Assembly: GCA_031286695.1 (NCBI GenBank)
Contig: JAITTY010000006.1
Span: forward strand, 1,240,001-1,304,000
Direction: 5' to 3'
DNA length: 64,000 nucleotides
Source: Sphingobacterium sp.
GTDB taxonomy: Bacteria > Bacteroidota > Bacteroidia > Sphingobacteriales > Sphingobacteriaceae
Both the position numbers and the translations under genes were made by a program. Under the pieces are notes generated by a model. That model saw only the letters and a program-made list of their open reading frames with translations, ran no database searches and was not told the origin of the DNA. Numbering within the stretch: position 1 is the stretch's first letter; each line of letters opens with the position of its first letter. Positions 36,897 to 44,740 of the stretch are shown piece after piece.

Positions 36897-37634
36897 ATGA
36901 AATCATCATTCGCTGTTATTATTTCGATTATACTAGGCGTTGTGCTGTTGCTTACCGCCTGGATATTGGGTGCAGCTTATCGCTACAAGTTTAAATCGAC
37001 ACAGACAATTACTGTCAACGGTAATGCAAAAAAAGATTTTGAGTCCGATTTGGTTAAATGGAGTGCTACTTTTAGCCGGAAGAATTATGAATTGAGTGCT
37101 GCTTCTGCACAATTGGCTACGGATCGTGATTTGGTACGTGATTTTCTAGTTCAGCAAGGCGTTAAAGCCGAGGAGATTCGCTTTGAGGCAGTTAATATAG
37201 CTAAGGATTTCGAGTATCATACAGACGGAAAGGGGAATGGTTACAATACGTTTTCGGGTTATACTCTATCGCAGACCGTAAGCGTTGAATCAAAAGATTT
37301 GAATAAGGTGGATAATGCTTCGAGAGAAATATCTACACTAATTTCAAAAGGGATAGAACTTAGCTCCAGCACCCCCAATTATTATTACTCCAAACTAGAG
37401 GATCTAAAATTGGAACTTATTTCACAAGCTTCGAAAAATGCACATCAACGCGCTGACAATATTGCTAAAGAATCTAACGCTGGGCTGGGTAATTTGGTTA
37501 AGGCCGATTTGGGAATTTTTCAGATCACGGGGCAAAATGACAACGAAGAATACTCTTCTGGTGGTGCATTTAACACGACATCGAGGAAAAAAACAGCCAA
37601 TATCACAGTTAAAGCGAGTTTTTTGAGTAACTAA
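36897..37634 (+). CDS. SIMPL domain (DUF541) membrane-anchored protein
   Basis: A 245-residue protein with one N-terminal membrane segment (SSFAVIISIILGVVLLLTAWILGA) and a periplasmic SIMPL/DUF541 domain. The domain shows TITVNGNAKKDFESDLVKWSATF, GYTLSQTVSVESKDLNKVD and ANITVKASF near the end. The family function is poorly known; some members affect oxidative stress or toxin tolerance. The frame could begin at TTG 36858, but ATG 36897 directly precedes the membrane segment and is preferred. Confidence 0.85.
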   Translation: MKSSFAVIISIILGVVLLLTAWILGAAYRYKFKSTQTITVNGNAKKDFESDLVKWSATFSRKNYELSAASAQLATDRDLVRDFLVQQGVKAEEIRFEAVNIAKDFEYHTDGKGNGYNTFSGYTLSQTVSVESKDLNKVDNASREISTLISKGIELSSSTPNYYYSKLEDLKLELISQASKNAHQRADNIAKESNAGLGNLVKADLGIFQITGQNDNEEYSSGGAFNTTSRKKTANITVKASFLSN

Positions 37635-37721
37635 TCGAAAATTATTTGGCTGAATTTCAGTTCTATATTGATTATGATGGAAAATTTATTCAAAAAGTTT
37701 TCTCCTTTTCAATAAAAAACC

Positions 37722-37729
37722 TACTTTTG
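37722..37729 (+). promoter_or_regulatory. -7 box for tRNA-Leu
   Basis: TACTTTTG matches TAnnTTTG and lies 20 bases before the mature tRNA 5' end. Confidence 0.6.
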
Positions 37730-37748
37730 CATCATCCCAAACGGATAT

Positions 37749-37828
37749 GCCCGGATGGCGGAATTGGTAGACGCGCTGGTCTCAAACACCAGTGGGAAAC
37801 CGTGCCGGTTCGACTCCGGCTCCGGGTA
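37749..37828 (+). tRNA. tRNA-Leu (CAA)
   Basis: The cloverleaf is complete. The acceptor stem is GCCCGGA with TCCGGGT, including one G-U pair. The anticodon stem-loop is CTGGT-CTCAAAC-ACCAG, giving anticodon CAA. The T arm is GCCGG-TTCGACT-CCGGC. The variable region (TGGGAAACCGT) is long, as in class II tRNAs. CCA is not encoded. It would read the codon UUG. Confidence 0.96.
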
Positions 37829-37830
37829 CA

Positions 37831-37867
37831 AAAGCCTCTTTACATTCAGTAAAGAGGCTTTTTTTTT
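37831..37867 (+). terminator. Terminator of tRNA-Leu
   Basis: AAAGCCTCTTTAC (37831-37843) pairs with GTAAAGAGGCTTT (37849-37861), followed by a run of T. Confidence 0.88.
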
Positions 37868-37989
37868 CACATTTGTTGGGCCTGACTTTTTGATGATTAC
37901 CACAATTGGCTGATTTTAACTGATCAAGACAAACATTAAAGCTGATACATCCTGATATCAGCTTATACCTAATCCCAATTTTCAATCAG

Positions 37990-38093
37990 TTTTTAGACAG
38001 TGATCAGTCACTTGTTATTCAGTATATACTGAGCGATCACTGAGCAAGCACTGAACAAGCACTGAACAATCACTGAACAAGCAATGTCTAAAA
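37990..38093. repeat. 11-bp tandem repeats inside an inverted repeat
   Basis: Five 11-bp units of the form ACTGARCRAKC lie head to tail at 38028-38082 (first ACTGAGCGATC, third and fifth ACTGAACAAGC). They are preceded by a 14-bp perfect palindrome TCAGTATATACTGA (38019-38032). The block is bracketed by TTTTAGACA (37991-37999) and its complement TGTCTAAAA (38085-38093). Confidence 0.8.
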
Positions 38094-38138
38094 TACTAAT
38101 TTGATAACTATTTGATTCTAATTTGCTGCAGCTATTGC

Positions 38139-38276
38139 TTATTCTTTGGTGTTTCTTCGCTTATTGTAGCTACTTTCATTAGACCTTCCTTGGTATTCGT
38201 TCGCTATTTATGTGGTGTTTCTTTGTTTATTCTTTGGTATTTTAACGATAAAAAAGCAATAAAACAGCAAAGAAAC
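38139..38276. repeat. Direct and inverted repeat cluster
   Basis: TTATTCTTTGGT occurs at 38139-38150 and 38227-38238. GGTGTTTCTTCGCTTATTG (38148-38166) recurs with three changes at 38214-38232. GTTTCTTTG (38217-38225) also faces CAAAGAAAC (38268-38276). Function is unknown. Confidence 0.5.
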
Positions 38277-38429
38277 GGTAAAGGAGGTGTAATCTTGAAC
38301 CAGACTTGTCTATAAGAAAGATAAATTGACTACCCACGAATTTGTAATAAGATATGAGCTTTTTTTTGTGTAAACTTTTTTTTATCTGAATATTGTTGTT
38401 TAAATTGGAAATACCAAATATAAACTTGG

Positions 38430-39743
38430 ATGAAAGCGTTATTTTTATCTTTGGCATTAGTATGTTTTTTTCTCGGACATGGGCAGGTTGGCTTTGTCCT
38501 AAAAGGAAAAAAGAATGTTAAACTGCCCTTCCTTTTTGTACATAATTTAGTCGTTATTCCGGTTCAGGTTAATGGATATCGGATGAATTTTCTATTGGAT
38601 ACGGGGGTTAAGGAAACGATGATATTTGGAGAGACTTTAAAATCAATTGACAGTGCCGTTTTCGTTAATAAATTTCAGGGTTTAGGTAGGAGTGAAGGGT
38701 TAGATGGTTATCTGTCAATAAATAATCACGTCACTGTTGCTGATATTTATGAGGATTTAGATCAGCCGATCTATATTCTACAAAATGCACATATTGATAT
38801 TTCTACCCGAATCGGAATAGAGGTCAATGGGATTATGGGAAGCCGTTTTTTTGAAAACTATCCGGTAGAAATGGATTTTCAGAAACATCGAATTACCTTA
38901 TACCATAAAGATAGTCAGCCGAAAGGATTGGCTAAAATGCAGCCTTTGCCTCTAGATATTTTAAATAGTCGACCCTATGTATCGGTGGCTTTTAAACAGG
39001 GAAATGAAGCAATTGATGGCCGTGTGTTAATTGATATGGGAAATAGTGATGCTTTAATGCTTATTCCTTCAAAATTAAATAATTTTGACATTAAACCTCC
39101 CTTTATCGAGGATTACATAGGTCAGGGCTTTAATGGTGAGATCTATGGGAAAAGAAATCGAATAAGGTCCCTTGAGTTGGGACCATTTACGATGAATTAC
39201 CCGCTGGTTGCCTATCCCGAATTGAGCTCTTTGCAGCACGCAACTTTTGTGAGCGAGCGGATAGGCTCCATTGGAAATGAACTGTTACGTCGCTTTAAGG
39301 TCGTTTTTGACTATCCAAATAAAATGGTATACCTTCGTAAGAATAAAGATTTCGATCGGTTTTACTATTTAAATATGAGTGGTTTGGAAATTATACATGA
39401 TGGGATTAAATACGAAAAGGAAGAGATTCCTGTTGTTCTTCAGAAGGACGGCGGTACAGAAGTAAGAATGGATAATAGCGTACAATATCGTTTTGTACTC
39501 AGAAATATGTATAAGATTGCAACGGTACGTGCAGGCTCACCTGCGGCAATTGCGGGATTGATGCCTGACGATAAAGTGCTACGGATCAATGGTAGATCCG
39601 CATCATCTTTCTCGCTGGAATCTATTCATAATCTATTCAAGACAGAAGAGGGAAAGGAGATGAGGTTTCGGATAACAAGAGGTGAGCGTACATTTGATTT
39701 TAAATTTGTTTTAAAAGATCCCTTACCATTCAACTCAAATTAA
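38430..39743 (+). CDS. Aspartyl protease family protein with PDZ domain
   Basis: A 437-residue exported protein (signal peptide up to FFLGHGQ). Two retropepsin-like lobes follow: the first with FLLDTGVKETM (Asp57) and the second with VLIDMGNSDALM (Asp about 204). Between them comes GIMGSRFFENYPVEMDF, a common family block. A PDZ domain covers about 360-425 (AGSPAAIAGLMPDDKVLRINGR). The second lobe reads DMG instead of DTG, which may weaken or alter catalysis. Bacterial members of this architecture are uncharacterised periplasmic proteins. It is monocistronic. Confidence 0.87.
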   Translation: MKALFLSLALVCFFLGHGQVGFVLKGKKNVKLPFLFVHNLVVIPVQVNGYRMNFLLDTGVKETMIFGETLKSIDSAVFVNKFQGLGRSEGLDGYLSINNHVTVADIYEDLDQPIYILQNAHIDISTRIGIEVNGIMGSRFFENYPVEMDFQKHRITLYHKDSQPKGLAKMQPLPLDILNSRPYVSVAFKQGNEAIDGRVLIDMGNSDALMLIPSKLNNFDIKPPFIEDYIGQGFNGEIYGKRNRIRSLELGPFTMNYPLVAYPELSSLQHATFVSERIGSIGNELLRRFKVVFDYPNKMVYLRKNKDFDRFYYLNMSGLEIIHDGIKYEKEEIPVVLQKDGGTEVRMDNSVQYRFVLRNMYKIATVRAGSPAAIAGLMPDDKVLRINGRSASSFSLESIHNLFKTEEGKEMRFRITRGERTFDFKFVLKDPLPFNSN

Positions 39744-39779
39744 ATGTTGTAAAAATTGGAAGTTTAAGCTTAACTTACC

Positions 39780-39787
39780 TATATTTG
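39780..39787 (+). promoter_or_regulatory. -7 box for the leader RNA
   Basis: TATATTTG is an exact TAnnTTTG match, 41 bases before the 28-codon frame. Confidence 0.6.
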
Positions 39788-39788
39788 C

Positions 39789-40042
39789 ACCCGATAATAA
39801 TTTTTTAACAATTAAACACGAAGAGATATGTTGGTCGCCAAGATTATAACACAGCAAGCTTTTAAGGCAAATGGATTTGCCAAAGGCAATCTTCGTGCTT
39901 TTCGTTGTATTTAAGATATTCTTTAAATTATGAAAGCATCTTGATGTATGCAATCTCGTAGAGATTGTTCGTCAGATCAAGTCATAGTTTCGAATAAACC
40001 AATTTAAACAGATGAAAAAGCCGAAGTTCATTCGGGCTTTTT
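39789..40042 (+). ncRNA. Candidate structured leader or small RNA
   Basis: After the -7 box the sequence folds into several clear hairpins. GGCAAAT/ATTTGCC lies at 39866-39881. CTTGAT (39940-39945) with ATCAAG (39976-39981) encloses CAATCTC/GAGATTG (39951-39967). A terminator-like stem, AAAAAGCCGAA with TTCGGGCTTTTT, lies at 40015-40042. It could be a free RNA or an attenuating leader for the downstream RtcB-PrfH pair. I do not recognise it as any named RNA family. Confidence 0.5.
39828..39914 (+). CDS. Possible 28-residue leader peptide
   Basis: ATG at 39828 opens a 28-codon frame (MLVAKIITQQAFKANGFAKG to the end ...NLRAFRCI) closed by TAA. It lies 41 bases after an exact -7 box and within a structured transcript. 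It is too short for a domain call and could be chance. Confidence 0.35.
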   Translation: MLVAKIITQQAFKANGFAKGNLRAFRCI

Positions 40043-40263
40043 ATTTTCCGGATTTTCTGTTCAATGAACATAAGCAAATTTTTAATGGGGCTTAATAGCT
40101 GTGCGCTTACCTGCAGCACGATGGAGTCTATGTTAAATGTGTAGTAAGCAGCTTAGTAGCTGAATTGAACGATTAATTCCAATAGAATATTCCCGAATTT
40201 TTTTAAATGCTGTCAATTTTCGAGAGAACTTTGATGGCTAGTGTTTTATAGTTTTTTATAAAA

Positions 40264-41655
40264 ATGGGAAGTAAATTATCTGGGAAAGATCTATTAAAAA
40301 TAGGTTTTCCACAAAATAATATAGTTAATACAGCTTTAGGATTGATTACGCATCATCGGAAGAAAGAAAATAAAGAAACCATTCTTCTTGAATTAACGGA
40401 GGTTCTGAAGGACCCCAATAGGTTTATGGGGCACAATATATGGGGGAAAGTCTCTGAGGGCTTGGTTAAACCCGTTGAAGTACGCATGCGGGAGCTTAAC
40501 GAGCATGGTGCTCCATTTACCATATTTGGTGAAAATGAAATTGATGAGCAGGCAAAAAAGCAGCTGTACGATGCGTTGAAACTACCTATTGCGAAGCAAG
40601 GGGCGCTGATGCCCGATGCACATACGGGCTACGGTCTTCCTATTGGAGGAGTTTTGGCAACAGAAAATGCGGTTATACCCTATGGTGTAGGAGTTGATAT
40701 AGGATGCCGTATGAGCTTATCGATATTCGATTTACCTGGCAGTTATTTTAAGGGGCGGGAATTCCAGCTAAAAAATATACTAAAGGAAAATACCAAATTT
40801 GGTTTGTATGACACGCATCCGGTGAAGCACGATCATGCGATTTTTACCAAAACTGAATTCAGCGAAATTCCACTGCTGAAATCCTTATTGAGTAAGGCAT
40901 ACAGGCAGTTTGGGACCTCTGGAAGCGGAAATCATTTTGTCGAGCTTGGAATTGTTGAGCTTGGTGTTACACGAGCAGCGTGGGGGATAGTACCCGGGCA
41001 ATATTTAGCTGTCTTGTCCCATAGTGGATCCCGAGGCTTGGGGGCGAATATCGCTCAACATTATACAGTTCTTGCGGCTCGTTTATGTCCTTTACCTCGG
41101 CATGTTCAGCACTTGGCCTGGTTGGATTTGGCGACACAGGAGGGACAGGAATATTGGATGGCCATGAATTTAGCCGGAGAATATGCCCAAGCATGCCATG
41201 AAGATATTCATAGACGTTTGGCCAAGGCACTCGGGGTACAACCTGTGTTGACGATCGAAAATCATCATAACTTTGCCTGGAAGGAATCTGTGGATGGTAA
41301 TGAATGTATTGTGCACCGAAAAGGAGCAACACCTGCAGGTAAAGGCGTATTGGGGGTAATTCCTGGTTCGATGACAGCGCCTGGGTTTATTGTGGAAGGA
41401 AAGGGAAATATTTTGAGCTTACAATCTGCTTCACATGGAGCGGGACGCGCGATGTCGAGGTCTGCTTGTATAAATAGCTTGACCAAAAGTGCCATGCTGA
41501 AAGATTTAGAGGACCACGGGGTCGAATTAATCGGTGGGTCGCTGGATGAATCTCCGCGAGCTTATAAGGATATTCATCGGGTGATGAAATTGCAGGAAGA
41601 ACTGGTTCATGTCCTTGGTACATTCAGTCCAAAAATTGTTCGCATGGATAAATAG
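40264..41655 (+). CDS. RtcB family RNA ligase, RtcB2-like
   Basis: A 463-residue RtcB-type RNA ligase, which joins a 2',3'-cyclic phosphate or 3'-phosphate end to a 5'-OH end using GTP and Mn2+. Visible motifs are GVDIGCRM with the metal-binding Cys148, GTSGSGNHFVELG (His 224), HSGSRGLG (253-260), ENHHNFAW and HRKGATPAGKG, where His351 is the guanylated residue. DIGC is followed by Arg instead of the usual Gly. An extra N-terminal segment of about 75 residues makes it longer than E. coli RtcB (408). Its stop is one base from the PrfH start, so both act together. No RtcA or RtcR is present. Confidence 0.93.
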   Translation: MGSKLSGKDLLKIGFPQNNIVNTALGLITHHRKKENKETILLELTEVLKDPNRFMGHNIWGKVSEGLVKPVEVRMRELNEHGAPFTIFGENEIDEQAKKQLYDALKLPIAKQGALMPDAHTGYGLPIGGVLATENAVIPYGVGVDIGCRMSLSIFDLPGSYFKGREFQLKNILKENTKFGLYDTHPVKHDHAIFTKTEFSEIPLLKSLLSKAYRQFGTSGSGNHFVELGIVELGVTRAAWGIVPGQYLAVLSHSGSRGLGANIAQHYTVLAARLCPLPRHVQHLAWLDLATQEGQEYWMAMNLAGEYAQACHEDIHRRLAKALGVQPVLTIENHHNFAWKESVDGNECIVHRKGATPAGKGVLGVIPGSMTAPGFIVEGKGNILSLQSASHGAGRAMSRSACINSLTKSAMLKDLEDHGVELIGGSLDESPRAYKDIHRVMKLQEELVHVLGTFSPKIVRMDK

Positions 41656-41656
41656 T

Positions 41657-42283
41657 ATGGTAGAGGAAATGTATTTGCAAGTTACCTCAGGACGAGGTCC
41701 TAAGGAATGTAATTTGGCTGTGCGGCTTGTGGTTGACCGTATGTCATCGGAAGCCCACAACGATGGTGTAATACTAATGGAGATGAAAGCAGAGCTCCTT
41801 GAAGGATTGCCATGTTCAATAATCGTGAGATTGACAGGGTGTGACCTTGGCCTATTTGTCGAGCGCTGGCGTGGCACCATCTGTTGGGTCTGCAAAAGTC
41901 CGTTTAGGCCTTTACACAGGCGTAAGAATTGGTTTGTCGAAATTAAAAGCTGTCACCCACCTACAAAGAAGAAGGTGTTGGATTTGAAGGATGTACATTT
42001 TCAGTCTATGCGCAGTAGTGGAGCCGGAGGGCAGCACGTCAATAAAGTAAGCTCAGCAATAAGGGCAACACATCGCCCAACAGGCGTAAGTGTTCAAGTG
42101 ATGGACACAAGATCGCAACTGCAGAACAAAGAGCTTGCCATTGAGCGGTTAGCAGAACGTTTGGAGGAGTTTGCGCGCGCTAAGCTCCATGTCGCTAAAG
42201 AAGAGCAATGGCGAAATCAGCTCGAAGTGAAAAGAGGTCTGGCAAAACGTGTTTTTCATGGACAGAAATTTATTGAAAAATAA
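41657..42283 (+). CDS. prfH: Peptide chain release factor-like protein PrfH
   Basis: A 208-residue release-factor homologue, about 150 residues shorter than RF1/RF2 because the N-terminal domain is absent. The peptidyl-tRNA hydrolysis motif is in SGAGGQHVNKVSSAIRATH (Gly-Gly-Gln at 124-126), followed by the usual PTG turn and a basic C-terminal helix (KRGLAKRVFHGQKF). PrfH homologues in the RtcB-PrfH pair have been reported to release nascent chains from ribosomes damaged in the decoding centre, letting RtcB reseal 16S rRNA. The frame is open from 41609 inside rtcB; ATG 41657, one base after the rtcB stop, is the likely start. Confidence 0.92.
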   Translation: MVEEMYLQVTSGRGPKECNLAVRLVVDRMSSEAHNDGVILMEMKAELLEGLPCSIIVRLTGCDLGLFVERWRGTICWVCKSPFRPLHRRKNWFVEIKSCHPPTKKKVLDLKDVHFQSMRSSGAGGQHVNKVSSAIRATHRPTGVSVQVMDTRSQLQNKELAIERLAERLEEFARAKLHVAKEEQWRNQLEVKRGLAKRVFHGQKFIEK

Positions 42284-42340
42284 ATCATTTCTCTTGGTTT
42301 TGTATTCTAAAAATTGAGAAGGCGCCTACTTGGATTAATG

Positions 42341-42378
42341 AAAAAAAGCCATGAACCCCAGTTCATGGCTTTTTTTTT
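42341..42378 (+). terminator. Terminator of the RtcB-PrfH operon
   Basis: AAAAAAAGCCATGAAC (42341-42356) and GTTCATGGCTTTTTTT (42361-42376) form a 16-bp stem with a four-base loop, 57 bases after the prfH stop. The rest of the 306-base gap to prpB (42284-42589) is covered by the next entry. Confidence 0.88.
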
Positions 42379-42489
42379 GAACGTTTTAGATGTAATGTTC
42401 TTTTATGTTTAACCGTATTTTCTTCTGTAAAAGATCTGAAATATAGAAAATAATTTGTTTAATTGCCTTGGTAATTAGTATCTTTAAGA

Positions 42490-42515
42490 TGGACAGTCCA
42501 ATAAATGGATGTCCA
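42490..42515. promoter_or_regulatory. Inverted repeat upstream of prpB
   Basis: TGGACA (42490-42495) and TGTCCA (42510-42515) are separated by 14 bases and lie 75-100 bases before the prpB start. They could be an operator, but nothing identifies the regulator. Confidence 0.35.
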
Positions 42516-42589
42516 AACTAAATAAACTTAAATGACATTCATGGCTTGGATCGTGACAGGTTATGATGTGTTGAATTTCAAAATTCGAT

Positions 42590-43468
42590 ATGATGATTAA
42601 ATCTCCCGGTTTCCTTTTTAAGGAGGCAATTAAGAACGAAAATCCGTTGCAAGTTGTTGGGGCTGTTAACGCCAATCATGCCCTTTTGGCCCAGCAGGCT
42701 GGCTTTAAAGCAATTTATCTTTCTGGTGGTGGTGTTGCCGCCGGATCATTGGGAATCCCGGATCTTGGCATTACAACGCTTCAGGATGTGTTGATTGATG
42801 TTGACCGCATTACAAATGTCTGTAATCTTCCACTTCTGGTGGACATTGATACAGGCTTTGGCCCATCGGCGTTTAACGTTGCACGTACCATAAAATCGTT
42901 AATTAAAGTAGGTGCGGCGGCAATACATATGGAAGATCAAGTAGGTGCTAAACGCTGTGGGCATCGCCCCGGAAAAGAGCTTGTGTCAAAATTCGAAATG
43001 GTTGACCGGCTGAAAGCCGCTGTGGATGCACGGACCGACGACGATTTTGTCATCGGTGCGCGTACTGATGCTCTTGCTTCTGAAGGTCTGGATCTTGCTC
43101 TGGAAAGGGCTGTTGCCTATAAGGAGGCAGGGGCAGACTTTATCTTCGCCGAAGCTGTGCATCAATTGGATCAATATATTCAATTTAGCGCAGCGACTGG
43201 CTTACCTGTTTTGGCTAATATCACCGAATTTGGGCAAACTCCTTTGTTTAACCTTGATGAGCTGCGTCAGGCGCATGTCTCCATCGTGTTATATCCCTTG
43301 TCCGCTTTTAGGGCTGCCAATAAAGCTGCAACAAATGTGTATCATCATATCCGACAAGATGGTAGCCAGGCTAAAGTGATTGACCAGATGCAAACGAGAG
43401 AAGAGCTGTATAGAAGTATCGATTATTATGCCTATGAAAATCGATTGGATAAATTGTTTAACAAATAA
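42590..43468 (+). CDS. prpB: 2-methylisocitrate lyase
   Basis: A 292-residue TIM barrel of the ICL/PEP-mutase family. It cleaves 2-methylisocitrate to pyruvate and succinate, the last step of the methylcitrate cycle. The active-site loop [13 protein letters not shown] holds Cys123 in the K/R-C-G-H signature. [28 protein letters not shown] (Mg2+ ligands) and HMEDQ are further family blocks. The length matches PrpB (about 290) rather than isocitrate lyase (about 430). prpC follows after 10 bases. Confidence 0.92.
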   Translation: MMIKSPGFLFKEAIKNENPLQVVGAVNANHALLAQQAGFKAIYLSGGGVAAGSLGIPDLGITTLQDVLIDVDRITNVCNLPLLVDIDTGFGPSAFNVARTIKSLIKVGAAAIHMEDQVGAKRCGHRPGKELVSKFEMVDRLKAAVDARTDDDFVIGARTDALASEGLDLALERAVAYKEAGADFIFAEAVHQLDQYIQFSAATGLPVLANITEFGQTPLFNLDELRQAHVSIVLYPLSAFRAANKAATNVYHHIRQDGSQAKVIDQMQTREELYRSIDYYAYENRLDKLFNK

Positions 43469-43478
43469 TTATAGACAG

Positions 43479-44630
43479 ATGGAAGAGACAAAAGATACTA
43501 GTTTTAAACCCAAGAAAAGTGTTGCACTCTCGGGAGTACCCGCTGGGAATACCGCGCTGAGTACTGTGGGTAAAAGTGGCAATGATTTGCATTATAGAGG
43601 GTATGATATTTTGGATTTGGCGTACCGGGCTAGTTTTGAGGAGGTGGCTTACTTGCTTGTTTATGGTAGTTTACCAACGCAGGCGCAGTTAACTGGCTAT
43701 CAAAGCCAGCTGATTAGTCAGCGTGGGTTGCCGATTACCGTTCAGCAAGTACTGAAGCAGCTACCGTCTACCGCCCATGCGATGGATGTCTTGCGGACTT
43801 ATGTCTCTTTTTTTGGAAGTGTATCACCCGAAAAAGAAAGTCATCCCATTGCTGGTGCACGGGATATCGCCACCCGTCTGATGGCTTCCATGGCTTCAGC
43901 TTTGCTATACTGGTATCATTTTAGTCAGCATGGACGCGAGATTCAGGTGGAGACCGCTGATTCCACTTTAGGAGGGCATTTCTTGCACCTGCTTCACGGT
44001 AAATCCCCTTCGGCATCTTGGGTAAGGGCCATGCAGATTTCGCTTAATTTATACGCTGAACATGAGTTTAATGCTTCGACCTTTAGTGCGCGGGTCATCG
44101 CTGGGACAGGATCTGATCTGTATTCCTGTATAGCAGGTGCTATTGGTGCGCTTCGTGGTCCCAAGCACGGTGGAGCCAATGAGGTAGCATTTGAAATCCA
44201 GAGCCGTTATGCGGATGCCGATGAAGCGGAAGCCGATATCCGTAAACGCTTGGCAAATAAAGAGGTTATTATTGGTTTTGGCCATCCTGTGTATACGATT
44301 TCGGATCCAAGAAATCAAGTAATTAAACAGGTAGCCAAGGAGCTGTCCGAAGAAGCAGGAGACATGACACTGTATCTGATTGCGGAAAGATTGGAAAAGG
44401 TGATGTGGGAAGAAAAGAAAATGTTTCCCAATTTGGATTGGTATTCTGCCGTATCCTACCATCTAATGGGAATTCCAACAGAAATGTTTACGCCATTATT
44501 TGTTCTAGCTCGTATCACCGGTTGGTCGGCACACGTATTTGAACAACGGCAAGATGGAAAAATTATCAGACCAAGTGCAAATTATATAGGGCCAGACGAT
44601 AGGCCTTTCGTCCCTATTTCCGAACGATAA
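43479..44630 (+). CDS. prpC: 2-methylcitrate synthase
   Basis: A 383-residue citrate-synthase-fold enzyme condensing propionyl-CoA with oxaloacetate. The three catalytic regions are visible: [22 protein letters not shown] (His), [14 protein letters not shown] (His) and the C-terminal Asp region around [38 protein letters not shown] near the N terminus is typical of methylcitrate synthases. A longer frame overlapping prpB exists; ATG 43479, 10 bases after the prpB stop, is the better start. It sits between prpB and prpD, which decides methylcitrate over citrate synthase. Confidence 0.92.
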   Translation: MEETKDTSFKPKKSVALSGVPAGNTALSTVGKSGNDLHYRGYDILDLAYRASFEEVAYLLVYGSLPTQAQLTGYQSQLISQRGLPITVQQVLKQLPSTAHAMDVLRTYVSFFGSVSPEKESHPIAGARDIATRLMASMASALLYWYHFSQHGREIQVETADSTLGGHFLHLLHGKSPSASWVRAMQISLNLYAEHEFNASTFSARVIAGTGSDLYSCIAGAIGALRGPKHGGANEVAFEIQSRYADADEAEADIRKRLANKEVIIGFGHPVYTISDPRNQVIKQVAKELSEEAGDMTLYLIAERLEKVMWEEKKMFPNLDWYSAVSYHLMGIPTEMFTPLFVLARITGWSAHVFEQRQDGKIIRPSANYIGPDDRPFVPISER

Positions 44631-44740
44631 ATTCTGATTCAGGAATAAACAGAAGTTTCGGTCGGGGATAATTTGAGCACAAGGAAACGTAAAAAACAAT
44701 ATAAAGAATTTCGAACGACAATCTTATACGAAATAAAATA

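Larger units (their letters stand above)
37868..38429. other. Intergenic stretch with repeats, no supported gene
   Basis: This 562-base gap holds the 11-bp tandem repeat block (37990-38093) and a second family of longer direct repeats (38139-38276). Short open frames in it have no recognisable features. Confidence 0.55.
39744..40263. other. Intergenic region upstream of the RtcB-PrfH pair
   Basis: The 520-base gap contains an exact -7 box, a structured transcribed segment with a 28-codon frame and a terminator (all within 39780-40042). About 220 bases follow before the rtcB-like start. In that part only a weak box GAACTTTG (near 40226) was seen. Confidence 0.55.

Noticed and set aside
37646..37852. 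68-codon frame across tRNA-Leu
   Set aside because: It runs through the tRNA gene, so it is an accidental frame.
37990..38093. CRISPR array
   Set aside because: The units are only 11 bp and directly adjacent, without spacers, and no cas genes are present.
38112..38315. 67-codon frame between tRNA-Leu and the aspartyl protease
   Set aside because: Hydrophobic and made of the local direct repeats; no start context or family features.
40264..42283. New toxin-antitoxin or anti-phage system
   Set aside because: Both proteins match the known RtcB and PrfH families, and no toxin-like gene is adjacent.
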